64,000 nucleotides of DNA from Archangium violaceum Cb vi76 (GTDB lineage: Bacteria; Myxococcota; Myxococcia; Myxococcales; Myxococcaceae). Shown in pieces: positions 7,205 to 14,783 of the stretch. The position numbers and the translations under genes are program-made. The notes below the pieces were generated by a model. The model was not told the origin of the DNA. It saw only the letters and a list, made by a program, of their open reading frames with translations, and made no database searches. Within the stretch, counting starts at the first letter, position 1, and each line of letters opens with the position of its first letter. The DNA is taken from assembly GCF_000733295.1 (NCBI RefSeq), contig NZ_JPMI01000367.1, forward strand, positions 62,001 through 126,000. Direction: 5' to 3'.

Positions 7205-8152
7205 ATGAGCATCATCGACCGCGGCCGTAACCTCATCAACACCGTGCGCACTGGCGCGCAGAATGCCGTTGAGAAGACGCAGCAGGTGGCGAACACGGTG
7301 ACCGACAAGGTGACCGAGGGCGCTCAGCGCGTGGGCCAGTTCGTCGACGGCTTCGAGGACAAGGCCACGAGCAAGGCCCGTGAGCTGAACAACCAGTTCT
7401 TCGGTGGCTCGAAGCCGGACCGCGCGTTCGACGGGCACCTGGTGGGCGCGGGCGGCCAGACGTTCCCGCCGGGCACCTCGCTGAGCGACGTCCCGGGCGT
7501 CACCCCGCGCAACAACCCCAACCCCTCCGAGACGTTCATCTACGTCAACGGCATCTCCAACACGAAGGACCAGCAGTTCAACAGCATGCAGGCGATCGCC
7601 GACCGGACCGGGGCCAAGGTCGTCGGTATCCACAACTCCACCGAGGGCATGGTGGCGGACCTCGCCCAGTGCGTGAAGGACAAGCTGGACAAGGGCCACA
7701 ACCCGGCCGTGGACTCCATGGCGGACACCGTCTACTCGGAGCTGAAGGCGGGGCGAGACGTGCACCTGTTCGCCCACAGCCAGGGCGCCCTGGTGACGAG
7801 CCGCGCCCTCAATGACGTGGCCAACCGGCTGCGCATCGAAGATGGGATGTCCAAGGCGGACGTGGAGAAGCTGCTGAGCAAGGTGAAGGTGGAGACCTTC
7901 GGCGGCGCGGCGGCGAACTTCCCGGACGGCCCCCAGTACGTGCACTACGTCAACAACAAGGACCTCGTCCCCACGTGGTTCGGCCAGGGCAACGGCTCGG
8001 GCGTGGACGAGTGGGCGCGCAACGGCGGCAGGGGCGCGGTCATCCACCGCTTCGAGCACGGCTCGGGCATCAATGGCGCGCACGGGCTGGGGGATGCGTA
8101 CCTGCCGCAGCGCGTGCCCTTCGACCAGGCCCGCGCCGGCCAGTTCAACTGA
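7205..8152 (+). CDS. Serine-hydrolase-fold protein with amphipathic N-terminus, possible effector (315 aa)
   Basis: Residues 1-65 form a long amphipathic, apolipoprotein-like helix region rich in Lys, Glu, Ala and Thr. The rest resembles an alpha/beta-hydrolase: FIYVNGISNT after strand 3, HLFAHSQGAL with candidate nucleophile Ser192 in A-H-S-Q-G, NNKDLVP supplying a candidate Asp and EHGSGINGAHGLG a candidate His. There is no signal peptide. The 167-residue partner gene follows after 14 bp. The combination of esterase-like catalytic domain, lipid-like N-terminus and small acidic partner recalls secreted lipase effectors with a chaperone or immunity protein. That role is inference; the fold assignment rests on motifs only. 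Confidence 0.75.
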   Translation: MSIIDRGRNLINTVRTGAQNAVEKTQQVANTVTDKVTEGAQRVGQFVDGFEDKATSKARELNNQFFGGSKPDRAFDGHLVGAGGQTFPPGTSLSDVPGVTPRNNPNPSETFIYVNGISNTKDQQFNSMQAIADRTGAKVVGIHNSTEGMVADLAQCVKDKLDKGHNPAVDSMADTVYSELKAGRDVHLFAHSQGALVTSRALNDVANRLRIEDGMSKADVEKLLSKVKVETFGGAAANFPDGPQYVHYVNNKDLVPTWFGQGNGSGVDEWARNGGRGAVIHRFEHGSGINGAHGLGDAYLPQRVPFDQARAGQFN

Positions 8153-8166
8153 CGGAGCCCCGCGCC

Positions 8167-8670
8167 ATGCTGCAGTGGATTCTGTCCGCGGTGGGAATGG
8201 CCCCGCCTCCGCCTCCGAGCGGGGGCGAGATGACGCGCGAGCTGGCGCGGGAGCTGTTGCGCTGGTACGCGCGCTCACAGGGCGCGGTGCTGAGCGAGGG
8301 CCTCAACGCGCAGGGCTTCGGTGGCATCACCGTGGGCCCGGCGCAGGTGTACTTCGAGTACCACGAGGACACGAAGACGCTGGAGTGCAGCGCGCTCGTC
8401 TACCGCTTCAAGGAGCCGCCCAAGCCGGGCGTGCTGGAGGGCTTCCAGGCGGAGGCCCGTGAGGGCACGGACACCGGTGGCGGTACCGTGGACTACGAGC
8501 GGGAGAACCGGGGCCTCTTCCTGAGCCGCGACTACACGCAGGTGCCGGACGGCAACGCCTTCGCCAAGGACATGAAGCGGCTGGCGAAGGCGAGCGTCGT
8601 CTGGGGTGACGAGGTGTTGGACCGGGTGGCCTCGCGCGTCTTCCACCCCGAGGAGCTGGAGAAGCGCTGA
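8167..8670 (+). CDS. Small partner protein of the preceding hydrolase (167 aa)
   Basis: No named family recognised with certainty. The protein is acidic, begins with a hydrophobic segment and Pro run, then ELARELLRWYARSQ, then beta-rich sequence (GGITVGPAQVYFEYHED, LECSALVYRF) and a helical C-terminus. The order helix, beta-sheet, helix is reminiscent of CesT-type secretion chaperones or small immunity proteins. It starts 14 bp after the hydrolase gene and ends at the convergent MarR gene, so it is co-transcribed with the hydrolase. Chaperone or antidote for the hydrolase is the simplest guess. Confidence 0.75.
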   Translation: MLQWILSAVGMAPPPPPSGGEMTRELARELLRWYARSQGAVLSEGLNAQGFGGITVGPAQVYFEYHEDTKTLECSALVYRFKEPPKPGVLEGFQAEAREGTDTGGGTVDYERENRGLFLSRDYTQVPDGNAFAKDMKRLAKASVVWGDEVLDRVASRVFHPEELEKR

Positions 8671-8671
8671 G

Positions 8672-9160
8672 TCACGCCGCGGTGCGGCTGTCGTCTCCCG
8701 AGGTGCGGGCCAGGGCCAGGGCCTGCACCCAGTGCTCCAGCGCATCCAGCAACACGCTGCGCTCCTCTCCCTCCATGGGGAGGAGCAGCCGGGCCAGACG
8801 CTCCTGCACCACGGCGTCGGCCTCGTCGGCCACCGCGCCGCCCCTGGCGGTGAGCCGCACCGCCACCTGCCGCTTGTCCGCGCGCATGCCCCGATGCCGC
8901 GTGATGAGCTCCAGCTCCTCCAACCGGTCCAGCAGGCGCGTCATGGGCGGCATCGCCATGCCCATGCGCTCGGCCAGTCCGTTGACGGAGAGGAAGCTCT
9001 CGGCTCGCAACCACCAGAGCGCCTGCATCTGCCGGGGCTCGAGCTCCGCGTGGGGAAGCTCGTCCAGCGGGTTGGCGAAGGCCCCCTGCCGGGCCATGTC
9101 GACGAAGAGATTCCTCAACCGCGCGACCACCACGCGCACCTCGGACGTCAGCTCCGACAT
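8672..9160 (-). CDS. MarR-family transcriptional regulator (162 aa)
   Basis: Winged-helix dimeric regulator. The DNA-binding part LEPRQMQALWWLRAESFLSVNGLAERMGMAMPPMTRLLDRLEELELI is followed by the wing and C-terminal dimerisation helix. I take ATG 9160 as start because AGGAG sits eight bases upstream; ATG 9166 is in frame but only two bases from the same AGGAG. The gene is convergent with the hydrolase partner gene and divergent from the secreted protein at 9264. MarR proteins commonly repress neighbouring export or stress genes on binding phenolic ligands; the actual target is not evident. Confidence 0.88.
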   Translation of the reverse strand: MSELTSEVRVVVARLRNLFVDMARQGAFANPLDELPHAELEPRQMQALWWLRAESFLSVNGLAERMGMAMPPMTRLLDRLEELELITRHRGMRADKRQVAVRLTARGGAVADEADAVVQERLARLLLPMEGEERSVLLDALEHWVQALALARTSGDDSRTAA

Positions 9161-9263
9161 GGACATGTCTCCTGTCCCCCTCCGGCCCGATAGGGGGTCG
9201 CGGCGGTAACGCGCGGGAAGCCCGGGCATATCGGCGCTTGGGGCGGCTAGGCTGCTGGCCCCT

Positions 9264-10133
9264 ATGAATACCTTCTCTCTCGTCGTTCTCGTGGTGGTGG
9301 CGCTCGCGGATGGGAGCCAGGCTCCGGAGCCTCGGGCGCAGGCACCGGCGGCGGCCCAGGGCGCCAAGGCCCCGGCCTCCTTGCCGGAGCCGCGTTGGCA
9401 GGGGCTGCCCGGGTGGCTGGGCTTCGCCACGGTGAAGCCCGATGTGGAGCAGAGCCGGGCGTACTGGACGCCCAGGCACCCGAAGGCCCAGGTGGTGCTC
9501 TTCACGGATATGTGGAAGTCCGTACCCGAGGGCACGAAGGTGCGGCTCGTCTCCTCGGCCGGGCCGGGCGAGGGCACCTATCTGGGCACCTCGGATGAGT
9601 CCTACGGGTGTGACGGGAACACGGCCACCTTCGCCGGCTTCTCCTCCGCGAAGCCGCTGCCCGAGGGCCCCGTGTGGGTGCTCCCGCCCGGAGACAGCGA
9701 GGGGCTCGAGTCCCTGCCGGTGAAGGAAGTCCCCGCGAATTCGCTGGGCGCCCCGCTGCCGAAGGGCAAGAAGGCGGCGAGCAAGGAGCTCCGGGCCTAC
9801 GAGGCCGGGGGGCTCGGCTTCCTGCTGACGAAGACGGGCAAGCTGCGCGGGCAGCTCACCGTGCTGCTCGGGGGCAAGAAGGTGGGGACGGACTCCATGT
9901 CCAAGGGCGAGATGGAGGGCAGCGAGCGGTCGCCGCTGAACCTCTACGACAAGGACGAGGTGGGCGTGCCTCGCCCGGAAGCGGCCTTCCAGCTGGGCAA
10001 GGAGGGGCCGGTGGTGGTGGTGCTCGGCACCCGGCGCTACGAGGGGCACCTCTTCACGGTGGCCGTGCGGCGCGGCGACAAGGCGGAGCTGCTCAACCAG
10101 GACTCCGAGGCCCCGTACTTCTGCGCCTTCTGA
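9264..10133 (+). CDS. Secreted protein of unknown function (289 aa)
   Basis: It begins with a short hydrophobic segment (SLVVLVVVALA) followed by a Pro/Ala-rich linker, which looks like a Sec signal peptide for export to the periplasm or outside. The mature part is beta-strand rich with repeated Gly-Lys turns (LGGKKVG, RRGDKAELL) and no motif I recognise. It precedes a polytopic membrane protein by 12 bp and probably shares its transcript. Confidence 0.75.
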   Translation: MNTFSLVVLVVVALADGSQAPEPRAQAPAAAQGAKAPASLPEPRWQGLPGWLGFATVKPDVEQSRAYWTPRHPKAQVVLFTDMWKSVPEGTKVRLVSSAGPGEGTYLGTSDESYGCDGNTATFAGFSSAKPLPEGPVWVLPPGDSEGLESLPVKEVPANSLGAPLPKGKKAASKELRAYEAGGLGFLLTKTGKLRGQLTVLLGGKKVGTDSMSKGEMEGSERSPLNLYDKDEVGVPRPEAAFQLGKEGPVVVVLGTRRYEGHLFTVAVRRGDKAELLNQDSEAPYFCAF

Positions 10134-10145
10134 TAGGGAGGGGCC

Positions 10146-11270
10146 ATGGCGCGCTCGCTGCCCAGGCCCTCCCGCGGTACCGCCCTCGTGGCCCTGCTCG
10201 TGCTGGGGCTGCTGGGCGCGCAGGCGCTCCTGGCCTCACCGGGCGGGGACCTCTCGAGTCACTACACGGACCACCTGCGGCACATGGCCGAGTCGCAGGC
10301 GCTCGTGGAGCGGGGTTTCGCCATCTACCGGCAGCCGTATGGCGAGGCCGCGCGTGGCCTGTTCCCCTGTCCCGAGCACGAGGGGCTGTTCCCTGACCGG
10401 ACCGCGCCGTACCCGCCGCTCGGGATGCTCCTGCACTGGCCGCCAGGCTGGCTGGAGCGGGCGGGGTACCTCGCGCCCACGACGGCGCACCGGTTGATGA
10501 CGCTCCAGTGGCTCGCGGTGGCGCTGGCGGCCGGGCTCCTGGGCCTCGTGCTGCTGCGGCCGCATGGACGGTGGGCACTGGCTGGAGGCGCGCTGCTCCT
10601 GTGGCCCGGGCTGGTGGGCTCGGGGGCGAATGGTTTCTACGACGTGGCCTATGTGCTCGTGGGCACCGCGGCGCTCCTGGCGCTCCGCGAGCAGAGGCCC
10701 GCCACCGCGGTGGTGCTGCTGGGCCTCTGCGCGGCCGTGCACTTCCGCGCGCTGGTGTTCGCGCCCGTGGGACTCTGGGCGCTGCTCGCGGCGTGGCGCG
10801 CCGGGCGGGGCAGGGCGCTCGCGTCGGGGGCCGTGGCGGTGGGCCTCGTCCTCACCGCGGCGGCCAGCGCGGCGGCCCTCTCCGGCACGCTGGAGACCAT
10901 CCCCGCCGACAACCCCGTGCACTTCTCCCACCTGCTGCGCGGCAAGTCCTCGCCGCCCGCCTTCATCCTCCTGGCGCTCGGTGTTGCCGGGTACCTGGTC
11001 CGTTACCGGTACGTGTGGTCGGCGCTCAGCGTGCTCGCGGGGGCGATGGTGGCTCTCATGGACCGCTCGCACGGCTACTGGCACGTGCTGCCGCTGGTGG
11101 TGCCCGCCCTGGTGCTCGCGGCCGAGCGGCCCGCCTCGGCGCCACCCGCTCCGCGCCTCTGGTGGGCGGCCTGGGGATGGGCGCTGGTGGGCGCGCTGGT
11201 CTCCTTCCGCTATCCCCTGACGCCCTACTGGCAGTGGCTGGTGGATGTGATGCGGGGCCGTGTGGCCTGA
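10146..11270 (+). CDS. Polytopic membrane protein, GT-C-like (374 aa)
   Basis: At least eight hydrophobic segments alternate with short Arg-rich loops. After the first segment there is a long extracytoplasmic loop with acidic and Tyr/His residues (LSSHYTDHLRHMAESQ), and the pattern recalls GT-C glycosyltransferases that use polyprenyl-phosphate sugars, such as the DUF2029 type. The D-x-D/E motif expected for that group is not clear, so the assignment is weak. It follows the secreted protein by 12 bp. A doubled CTGACTCCGGAGGG unit (CTCCGGAG is itself palindromic) lies between this gene and the convergent STAS-like gene and may serve as a shared 3' end. Confidence 0.7.
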   Translation: MARSLPRPSRGTALVALLVLGLLGAQALLASPGGDLSSHYTDHLRHMAESQALVERGFAIYRQPYGEAARGLFPCPEHEGLFPDRTAPYPPLGMLLHWPPGWLERAGYLAPTTAHRLMTLQWLAVALAAGLLGLVLLRPHGRWALAGGALLLWPGLVGSGANGFYDVAYVLVGTAALLALREQRPATAVVLLGLCAAVHFRALVFAPVGLWALLAAWRAGRGRALASGAVAVGLVLTAAASAAALSGTLETIPADNPVHFSHLLRGKSSPPAFILLALGVAGYLVRYRYVWSALSVLAGAMVALMDRSHGYWHVLPLVVPALVLAAERPASAPPAPRLWWAAWGWALVGALVSFRYPLTPYWQWLVDVMRGRVA

Positions 11271-11300
11271 CTCCGGAGGGCCTGACTCCGGAGGGGCTGA

Positions 11301-11762
11301 CTAGGGGCCGAGCTTCCGGGCGGCGTCGAGCCCCGGGAAGTCGGGTGCCGCGCGCTCGAGCGCCTCCTCGAAGGGCCGAGGCTCGAGGTAGACGCGGATG
11401 AGCTCGCCGGTGCGGGAGAAGAACTTCACCACCTCGGCGGTGAAGTGCATGAACTTGTTGCGCGTGAGGATGCTCACGCTCTTGAGGGCCGGGCGGTGCG
11501 TGCTGAACCACGCGGTCCACGCCTCCTGCACGGGCAGGTTGGCGCCGGTGATCTCATCCATCTCGATGAACAGCTCGATGGGGCTGTATCGGCTGATGTC
11601 CTCGCGCAGCTCGTCCATGGGGGCGGTGCCGAACTCGCCCTTGTCGGTCCCGACGATGCGCATGAACACCACGCCCGGGCGCGGTCGCAGGTAGGTGAAG
11701 CTGCACCGCTCGCTCGACAGCCGTACCGCGCCGTCCTCCAGCGTCTCTCGTTTGAACGACAT
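11301..11762 (-). CDS. STAS/SpoIIAA-like protein (153 aa)
   Basis: Small soluble alpha/beta protein with the strand-helix pattern of STAS-like domains: a first strand RLSSERCSFTYLRPRPGVVFMRI, then MDELREDISRYSPIELFIEMDEI and the loop before helix 2 in AWTAWFSTHRPALKSVSILTRNKFMHF. The usual phosphorylatable Ser/Thr position is not obvious. AGGAGG lies upstream of the ATG at 11762. It has a convincing sigma-54 promoter and is divergent from a sigma-54 activator, so it is the likely target of that activator. A second protein of this type is at 53978-54406. Confidence 0.85.
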   Translation of the reverse strand: MSFKRETLEDGAVRLSSERCSFTYLRPRPGVVFMRIVGTDKGEFGTAPMDELREDISRYSPIELFIEMDEITGANLPVQEAWTAWFSTHRPALKSVSILTRNKFMHFTAEVVKFFSRTGELIRVYLEPRPFEEALERAAPDFPGLDAARKLGP

Positions 11763-11788
11763 GGGTCCTCCTGGCGTCCCGAGAACAC

Positions 11789-11804
11789 AGCAAACCCCGG
11801 GCCA
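11789..11804 (-). promoter_or_regulatory. Sigma-54 (-24/-12) promoter
   Basis: Minus-strand TGGCCCGGGGTTTGCT fits the consensus TGGCAC-N5-TTGCT with one mismatch, and the invariant GG and GC doublets are exactly ten bases apart. The start site would fall about 11776, giving a short leader that contains AGGAGG before the ATG at 11762. The sigma-54 activator gene starts about 100 bp away on the other strand, so both the promoter and its probable activator lie together. Confidence 0.8.
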
Positions 11805-11900
11805 TTCCATGGGTCCAGGACGTCCGAGGGCTTGGAAAAGGTGGGGCTGGACGCACCGGTCGAAACGAATGACCCTTCTTCCAGAATGAAAGGGTCACCC

Positions 11901-13529
11901 ATGCGAGCCGGGGAGCTGCGCATCGAGACGTTGCTGGAGGTGGATCCGCGGGAGGGCGTGCGCTTCGCGGGAGAACGGGCGCTCATCCTGGACGCGGTGG
12001 CGATGGGGATGCTGCGCAAGCAGTTGGTGGAGATGCTGGGCCTCGCGGGAGCGAGGGCGGTGCTGACGCGCTTCGGCTTCGCCCACGGCTGGCGCATGGC
12101 GGAGGCGCTGCGCACGGGCTACCGGTGGAGCAGCGAGGCCGAGTGGCAGATGGCCGGGGGGCTCCTCCACACGCTGCAGGGGCTCATCCGTATCCGGCCG
12201 GGGGAAGACAATCCGCTGGCGCCCCGGGGAGCCACGGTCGAGTACTCGTACGAAGCGGAGCAGCACCTGCTGCACCTGGGACGGGCGGAGGCGCCCTCGT
12301 GCTGGACGCAGTGTGGCTTCGCCAGTGGCTACATGAGCCGGGCGGCGGGCCGGCCCCTCTACGTGCTGGAGGACCGGTGCGTGGCGAGGGGGGATGCGGC
12401 CTGCCACTTCGCGGGCCGGACGCTGGAGGAGTGGGGGAGCCAGCTGGAGGAGCACCTGCCGTACTTCCAGGGAGAGGTACTCGATGCCTCGCTGCACCAG
12501 GTGGCGAGTGCCCTCAAGCGCACGGAGCGCAAGCTGCGCGAGCGGGCGAGGGCACTGGAGCAGGTGGTGGGCGAGCCGGAGGGGCCGGGAGGGCTGGTGG
12601 CACGCAGCCCGGGGATGAGACGGGTGGTGGACCTGGCCCAGCGGGCGGCGAGGAGCGAGGCGACGGTGCTCATCATCGGGGAGAGCGGCACGGGGAAGGA
12701 GCGCGTGGCGAGGCTGGTGCACGAGGAGTCGGCGCGAGCGGGAGGGCCGCTGGTGGCCATCAGTTGCGCGGCGCTCACCGAGTCGCTGCTGGAGGCGGAG
12801 CTGTTCGGCCATGCGCGAGGAGCCTTCACGGGGGCGACGCACGAGCGGGTGGGGCTGCTGGAGGCTGCGGCGGGCGGGACGCTCTTCCTGGATGAGATGG
12901 GGGAGATGCCGCCAGGCATGCAGGCGAAGCTGCTGCGGGCTTTGCAGGAGCGCGAGGTGAGGCGGGTGGGGGAGAACACGAACCGGCCCATCGACGTGCG
13001 GGTGGTGGCGGCGACGAACCGGCCGCTGGCCGAGGAGGTGGCGGCGGGCCGTTTCCGCAAGGACCTGTACTACCGGTTGCGCGTGGTGGAGCTGACGGTG
13101 CCTCCGCTGCGGGAGCGGCGTGAGGACATCCTGCCGCTGGCGCGGGTGTTCCTGGTGGACGCGGCGAGGCAGTTGGGGCGAGCGGCGCCAGGGTTGGAGG
13201 CGGAGGTGGCGGATCAGCTCCAGCGCTACGACTGGCCGGGAAACGTGCGCGAGCTGCGCAACGCGATGGAGCGGGTGGTGGCGCTCTCGCGGGGTGTGCG
13301 GGTGGAGCTGGAGGACCTGCCGGAGGATGTGCGGGCGGCGTTGCCGATGCCGGCGCTGACGGGAGAGGTGCGCACGCTGGAGGCGGTGGAGCGCGAGTAC
13401 ATCCTCGCGGTGCTCGCGCACAACGGAGGCAACCGGACGCGCACCGCGCAGGAACTGGGTATTGGCGCGACCACGCTGTACCGCAAGCTCAAGAGCTACG
13501 AGCGGGAGACACGCCGACGGAAGCGGTGA
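11901..13529 (+). CDS. Sigma-54-dependent activator, XylR_N-V4R-AAA-Fis (542 aa)
   Basis: Enhancer-binding protein. Residues 1-100 match the XylR N-terminal sensor (GERALILDAVAMGMLRKQL, RFGFAHGWRMAEALR), about 115-180 the V4R small-molecule domain (CGFASGYMSRAAG, CVARGDAACHFAGR), then a linker helix, an AAA+ domain with Walker A GESGTGKE near residue 260, the GAFTGA loop that contacts sigma-54, Walker B TLFLDEMGEM, and a C-terminal Fis-type HTH (RTAQELGIGATTLYRKL). AAGGG lies seven bases before ATG 11901; an in-frame ATG at 11886 lacks an RBS. XylR-type sensors bind aromatics, but the native signal is unknown. The divergent STAS-like gene with a sigma-54 promoter is the likely target. Confidence 0.95.
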   Translation: MRAGELRIETLLEVDPREGVRFAGERALILDAVAMGMLRKQLVEMLGLAGARAVLTRFGFAHGWRMAEALRTGYRWSSEAEWQMAGGLLHTLQGLIRIRPGEDNPLAPRGATVEYSYEAEQHLLHLGRAEAPSCWTQCGFASGYMSRAAGRPLYVLEDRCVARGDAACHFAGRTLEEWGSQLEEHLPYFQGEVLDASLHQVASALKRTERKLRERARALEQVVGEPEGPGGLVARSPGMRRVVDLAQRAARSEATVLIIGESGTGKERVARLVHEESARAGGPLVAISCAALTESLLEAELFGHARGAFTGATHERVGLLEAAAGGTLFLDEMGEMPPGMQAKLLRALQEREVRRVGENTNRPIDVRVVAATNRPLAEEVAAGRFRKDLYYRLRVVELTVPPLRERREDILPLARVFLVDAARQLGRAAPGLEAEVADQLQRYDWPGNVRELRNAMERVVALSRGVRVELEDLPEDVRAALPMPALTGEVRTLEAVEREYILAVLAHNGGNRTRTAQELGIGATTLYRKLKSYERETRRRKR

Positions 13530-13544
13530 GCCAGGGAGCGCGGC

Positions 13545-14480
13545 TCAGGGACAGAAGCGGCGGATCCACCGGCGCATGTCCTCCAGTCCTTCCTGGTCGT
13601 CGTGGAAGAACCAGCCGGAGACCTCCTGCTCGTACATGAAAGGCTCGAGCAGCCGGGCGAGGGCGGGGAACTGGGGTGGAATGGGCTCCTGCTCTGTGTC
13701 GATGGCGTCGGGCCATTCGCTGAGGGAGAGCAGTGCACGCTCGCCATCCAGGGCCTGGAAGGACATCTCTGAGAAGGGAAGCCGCTGCCGCAGACTCTCG
13801 AGCCCGCCGAGATGGCCGAGCAGGGGTTGACCGAGGAAGGTGAGCCAATAGACGCCTCGGGCACGGCTTCCGAGGCGCCGGCTGGTCTCCTCAAGGTCGT
13901 AGACATCCAATCCCGGGTAGCGGTCTCGCAGTGCTCGAACCGCGCCGCGAGCCGCGTACCACCAATAGTTGGGCGCGACGAGAACGGGGCTGGCGTAGCC
14001 GAAGCTGAAGGGCAGCTCGCGAGCGAGCTCAAGAGCGAGGGCGCGAATGCGGGCGGGGCCGTGCTCCATCAGGTACCCCGTGGGAAGGGTAAAGCTCACG
14101 GCGCTGGTGGAGTACTCGTCGCGGGCGAATATGGGCGCATCGAGCCGGCGGCCGTAGTACTCGAAGTTGTAGCTGCCCACCTGATCGATGTGCTCCCGCA
14201 GATAGACGCTGCGAGAGACTGGACAGGGGCGTTCGAGCATGTCCTGACGGATGTCTTCCCAGCCCTCATCATCGAGAGGCAGGAGTCCCCCTTCGCAAGC
14301 GACGTACCCGCTCAAAGCCCCAGGCGGGATGGCATCGAGATACGTCTGCAGGGCCCTCCAAACAAGGGGGGCAACCTCCTGATGGGAGCGGCGCATGAAG
14401 AAGCTGAGAATGAGGCCGTCACGAGCCACCAGGAACCCATTGTTCGCCCGCACTCGGATATGGGGAATGTGCTCCTTCAT
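13545..14480 (-). CDS. DUF3396 (type VI immunity family) protein (311 aa)
   Basis: Matches the DUF3396/TsiV-type family that myxobacteria carry in many copies as immunity proteins. Characteristic stretches are GYVACEGGLLPLDDEGWEDI, the Tyr-rich YNFEYYGRRLDAP, and FSFGYASPVLVAP followed by paired Trp/Tyr. No signal peptide. Its ATG overlaps the stop of the upstream lipoprotein gene by four bases (ATGA), so the two are translationally coupled, as in toxin/immunity pairs. The upstream gene is only 82 codons long, so the toxin portion seems to be missing and this may be an orphan immunity gene, kept perhaps for protection against sibling toxins. Confidence 0.88.
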   Translation of the reverse strand: MKEHIPHIRVRANNGFLVARDGLILSFFMRRSHQEVAPLVWRALQTYLDAIPPGALSGYVACEGGLLPLDDEGWEDIRQDMLERPCPVSRSVYLREHIDQVGSYNFEYYGRRLDAPIFARDEYSTSAVSFTLPTGYLMEHGPARIRALALELARELPFSFGYASPVLVAPNYWWYAARGAVRALRDRYPGLDVYDLEETSRRLGSRARGVYWLTFLGQPLLGHLGGLESLRQRLPFSEMSFQALDGERALLSLSEWPDAIDTEQEPIPPQFPALARLLEPFMYEQEVSGWFFHDDQEGLEDMRRWIRRFCP

Positions 14481-14728
14481 CAAAAGAACCCTCTTGGTGT
14501 GAGCATGAAGGCCTTGCCAGAGACCGTGGTGCCCGTACCGCGCGCGAGGCCCGCGTAGCGCGCGCGGGCGGCGGTCTCCGTGTCGAGCCGCAAGTCTCCG
14601 CGAGTTGCAGGGCCAGGATGCCCGGGGCTGGTGGCGCAGGCGCCGAGCAGGACGCTGGTCAGCAGCAGGCGCGCGAGCCGCCAACGGGCGTTCTGGTGAG
14701 GCGCTACCGGGTTCGGATTCAGTGCCAT
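14480..14728 (-). CDS. Shrunken lipoprotein, probable toxin remnant (82 aa)
   Basis: It starts with a lipoprotein signal (LLLTSVLLGAC, lipobox cysteine at about residue 31) and continues for only 50 residues, ending SGKAFMLTPRGFF. Myxobacterial lipoprotein toxins coupled to DUF3396-type partners are several hundred residues long. The simplest reading is an internal deletion that fused the leader of a lipoprotein toxin to its last residues in frame, keeping the ATGA coupling to the immunity gene. A genuinely small lipoprotein is the alternative. The start at 14728 has a poor RBS; one at 14767 is possible. Confidence 0.5.
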   Translation of the reverse strand: MALNPNPVAPHQNARWRLARLLLTSVLLGACATSPGHPGPATRGDLRLDTETAARARYAGLARGTGTTVSGKAFMLTPRGFF

Positions 14729-14783
14729 GGACGCAGACACTTCAGTCCGAACCCTTCTCGGGCTCAAGAATCCGGAGTGCTCG

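Noticed and set aside
11266-11303. Insertion element ends from the doubled CTGACTCCGGAGGG
   Set aside because: Only two 15-base units at the junction of convergent genes, no element between them; more likely a small slippage duplication.
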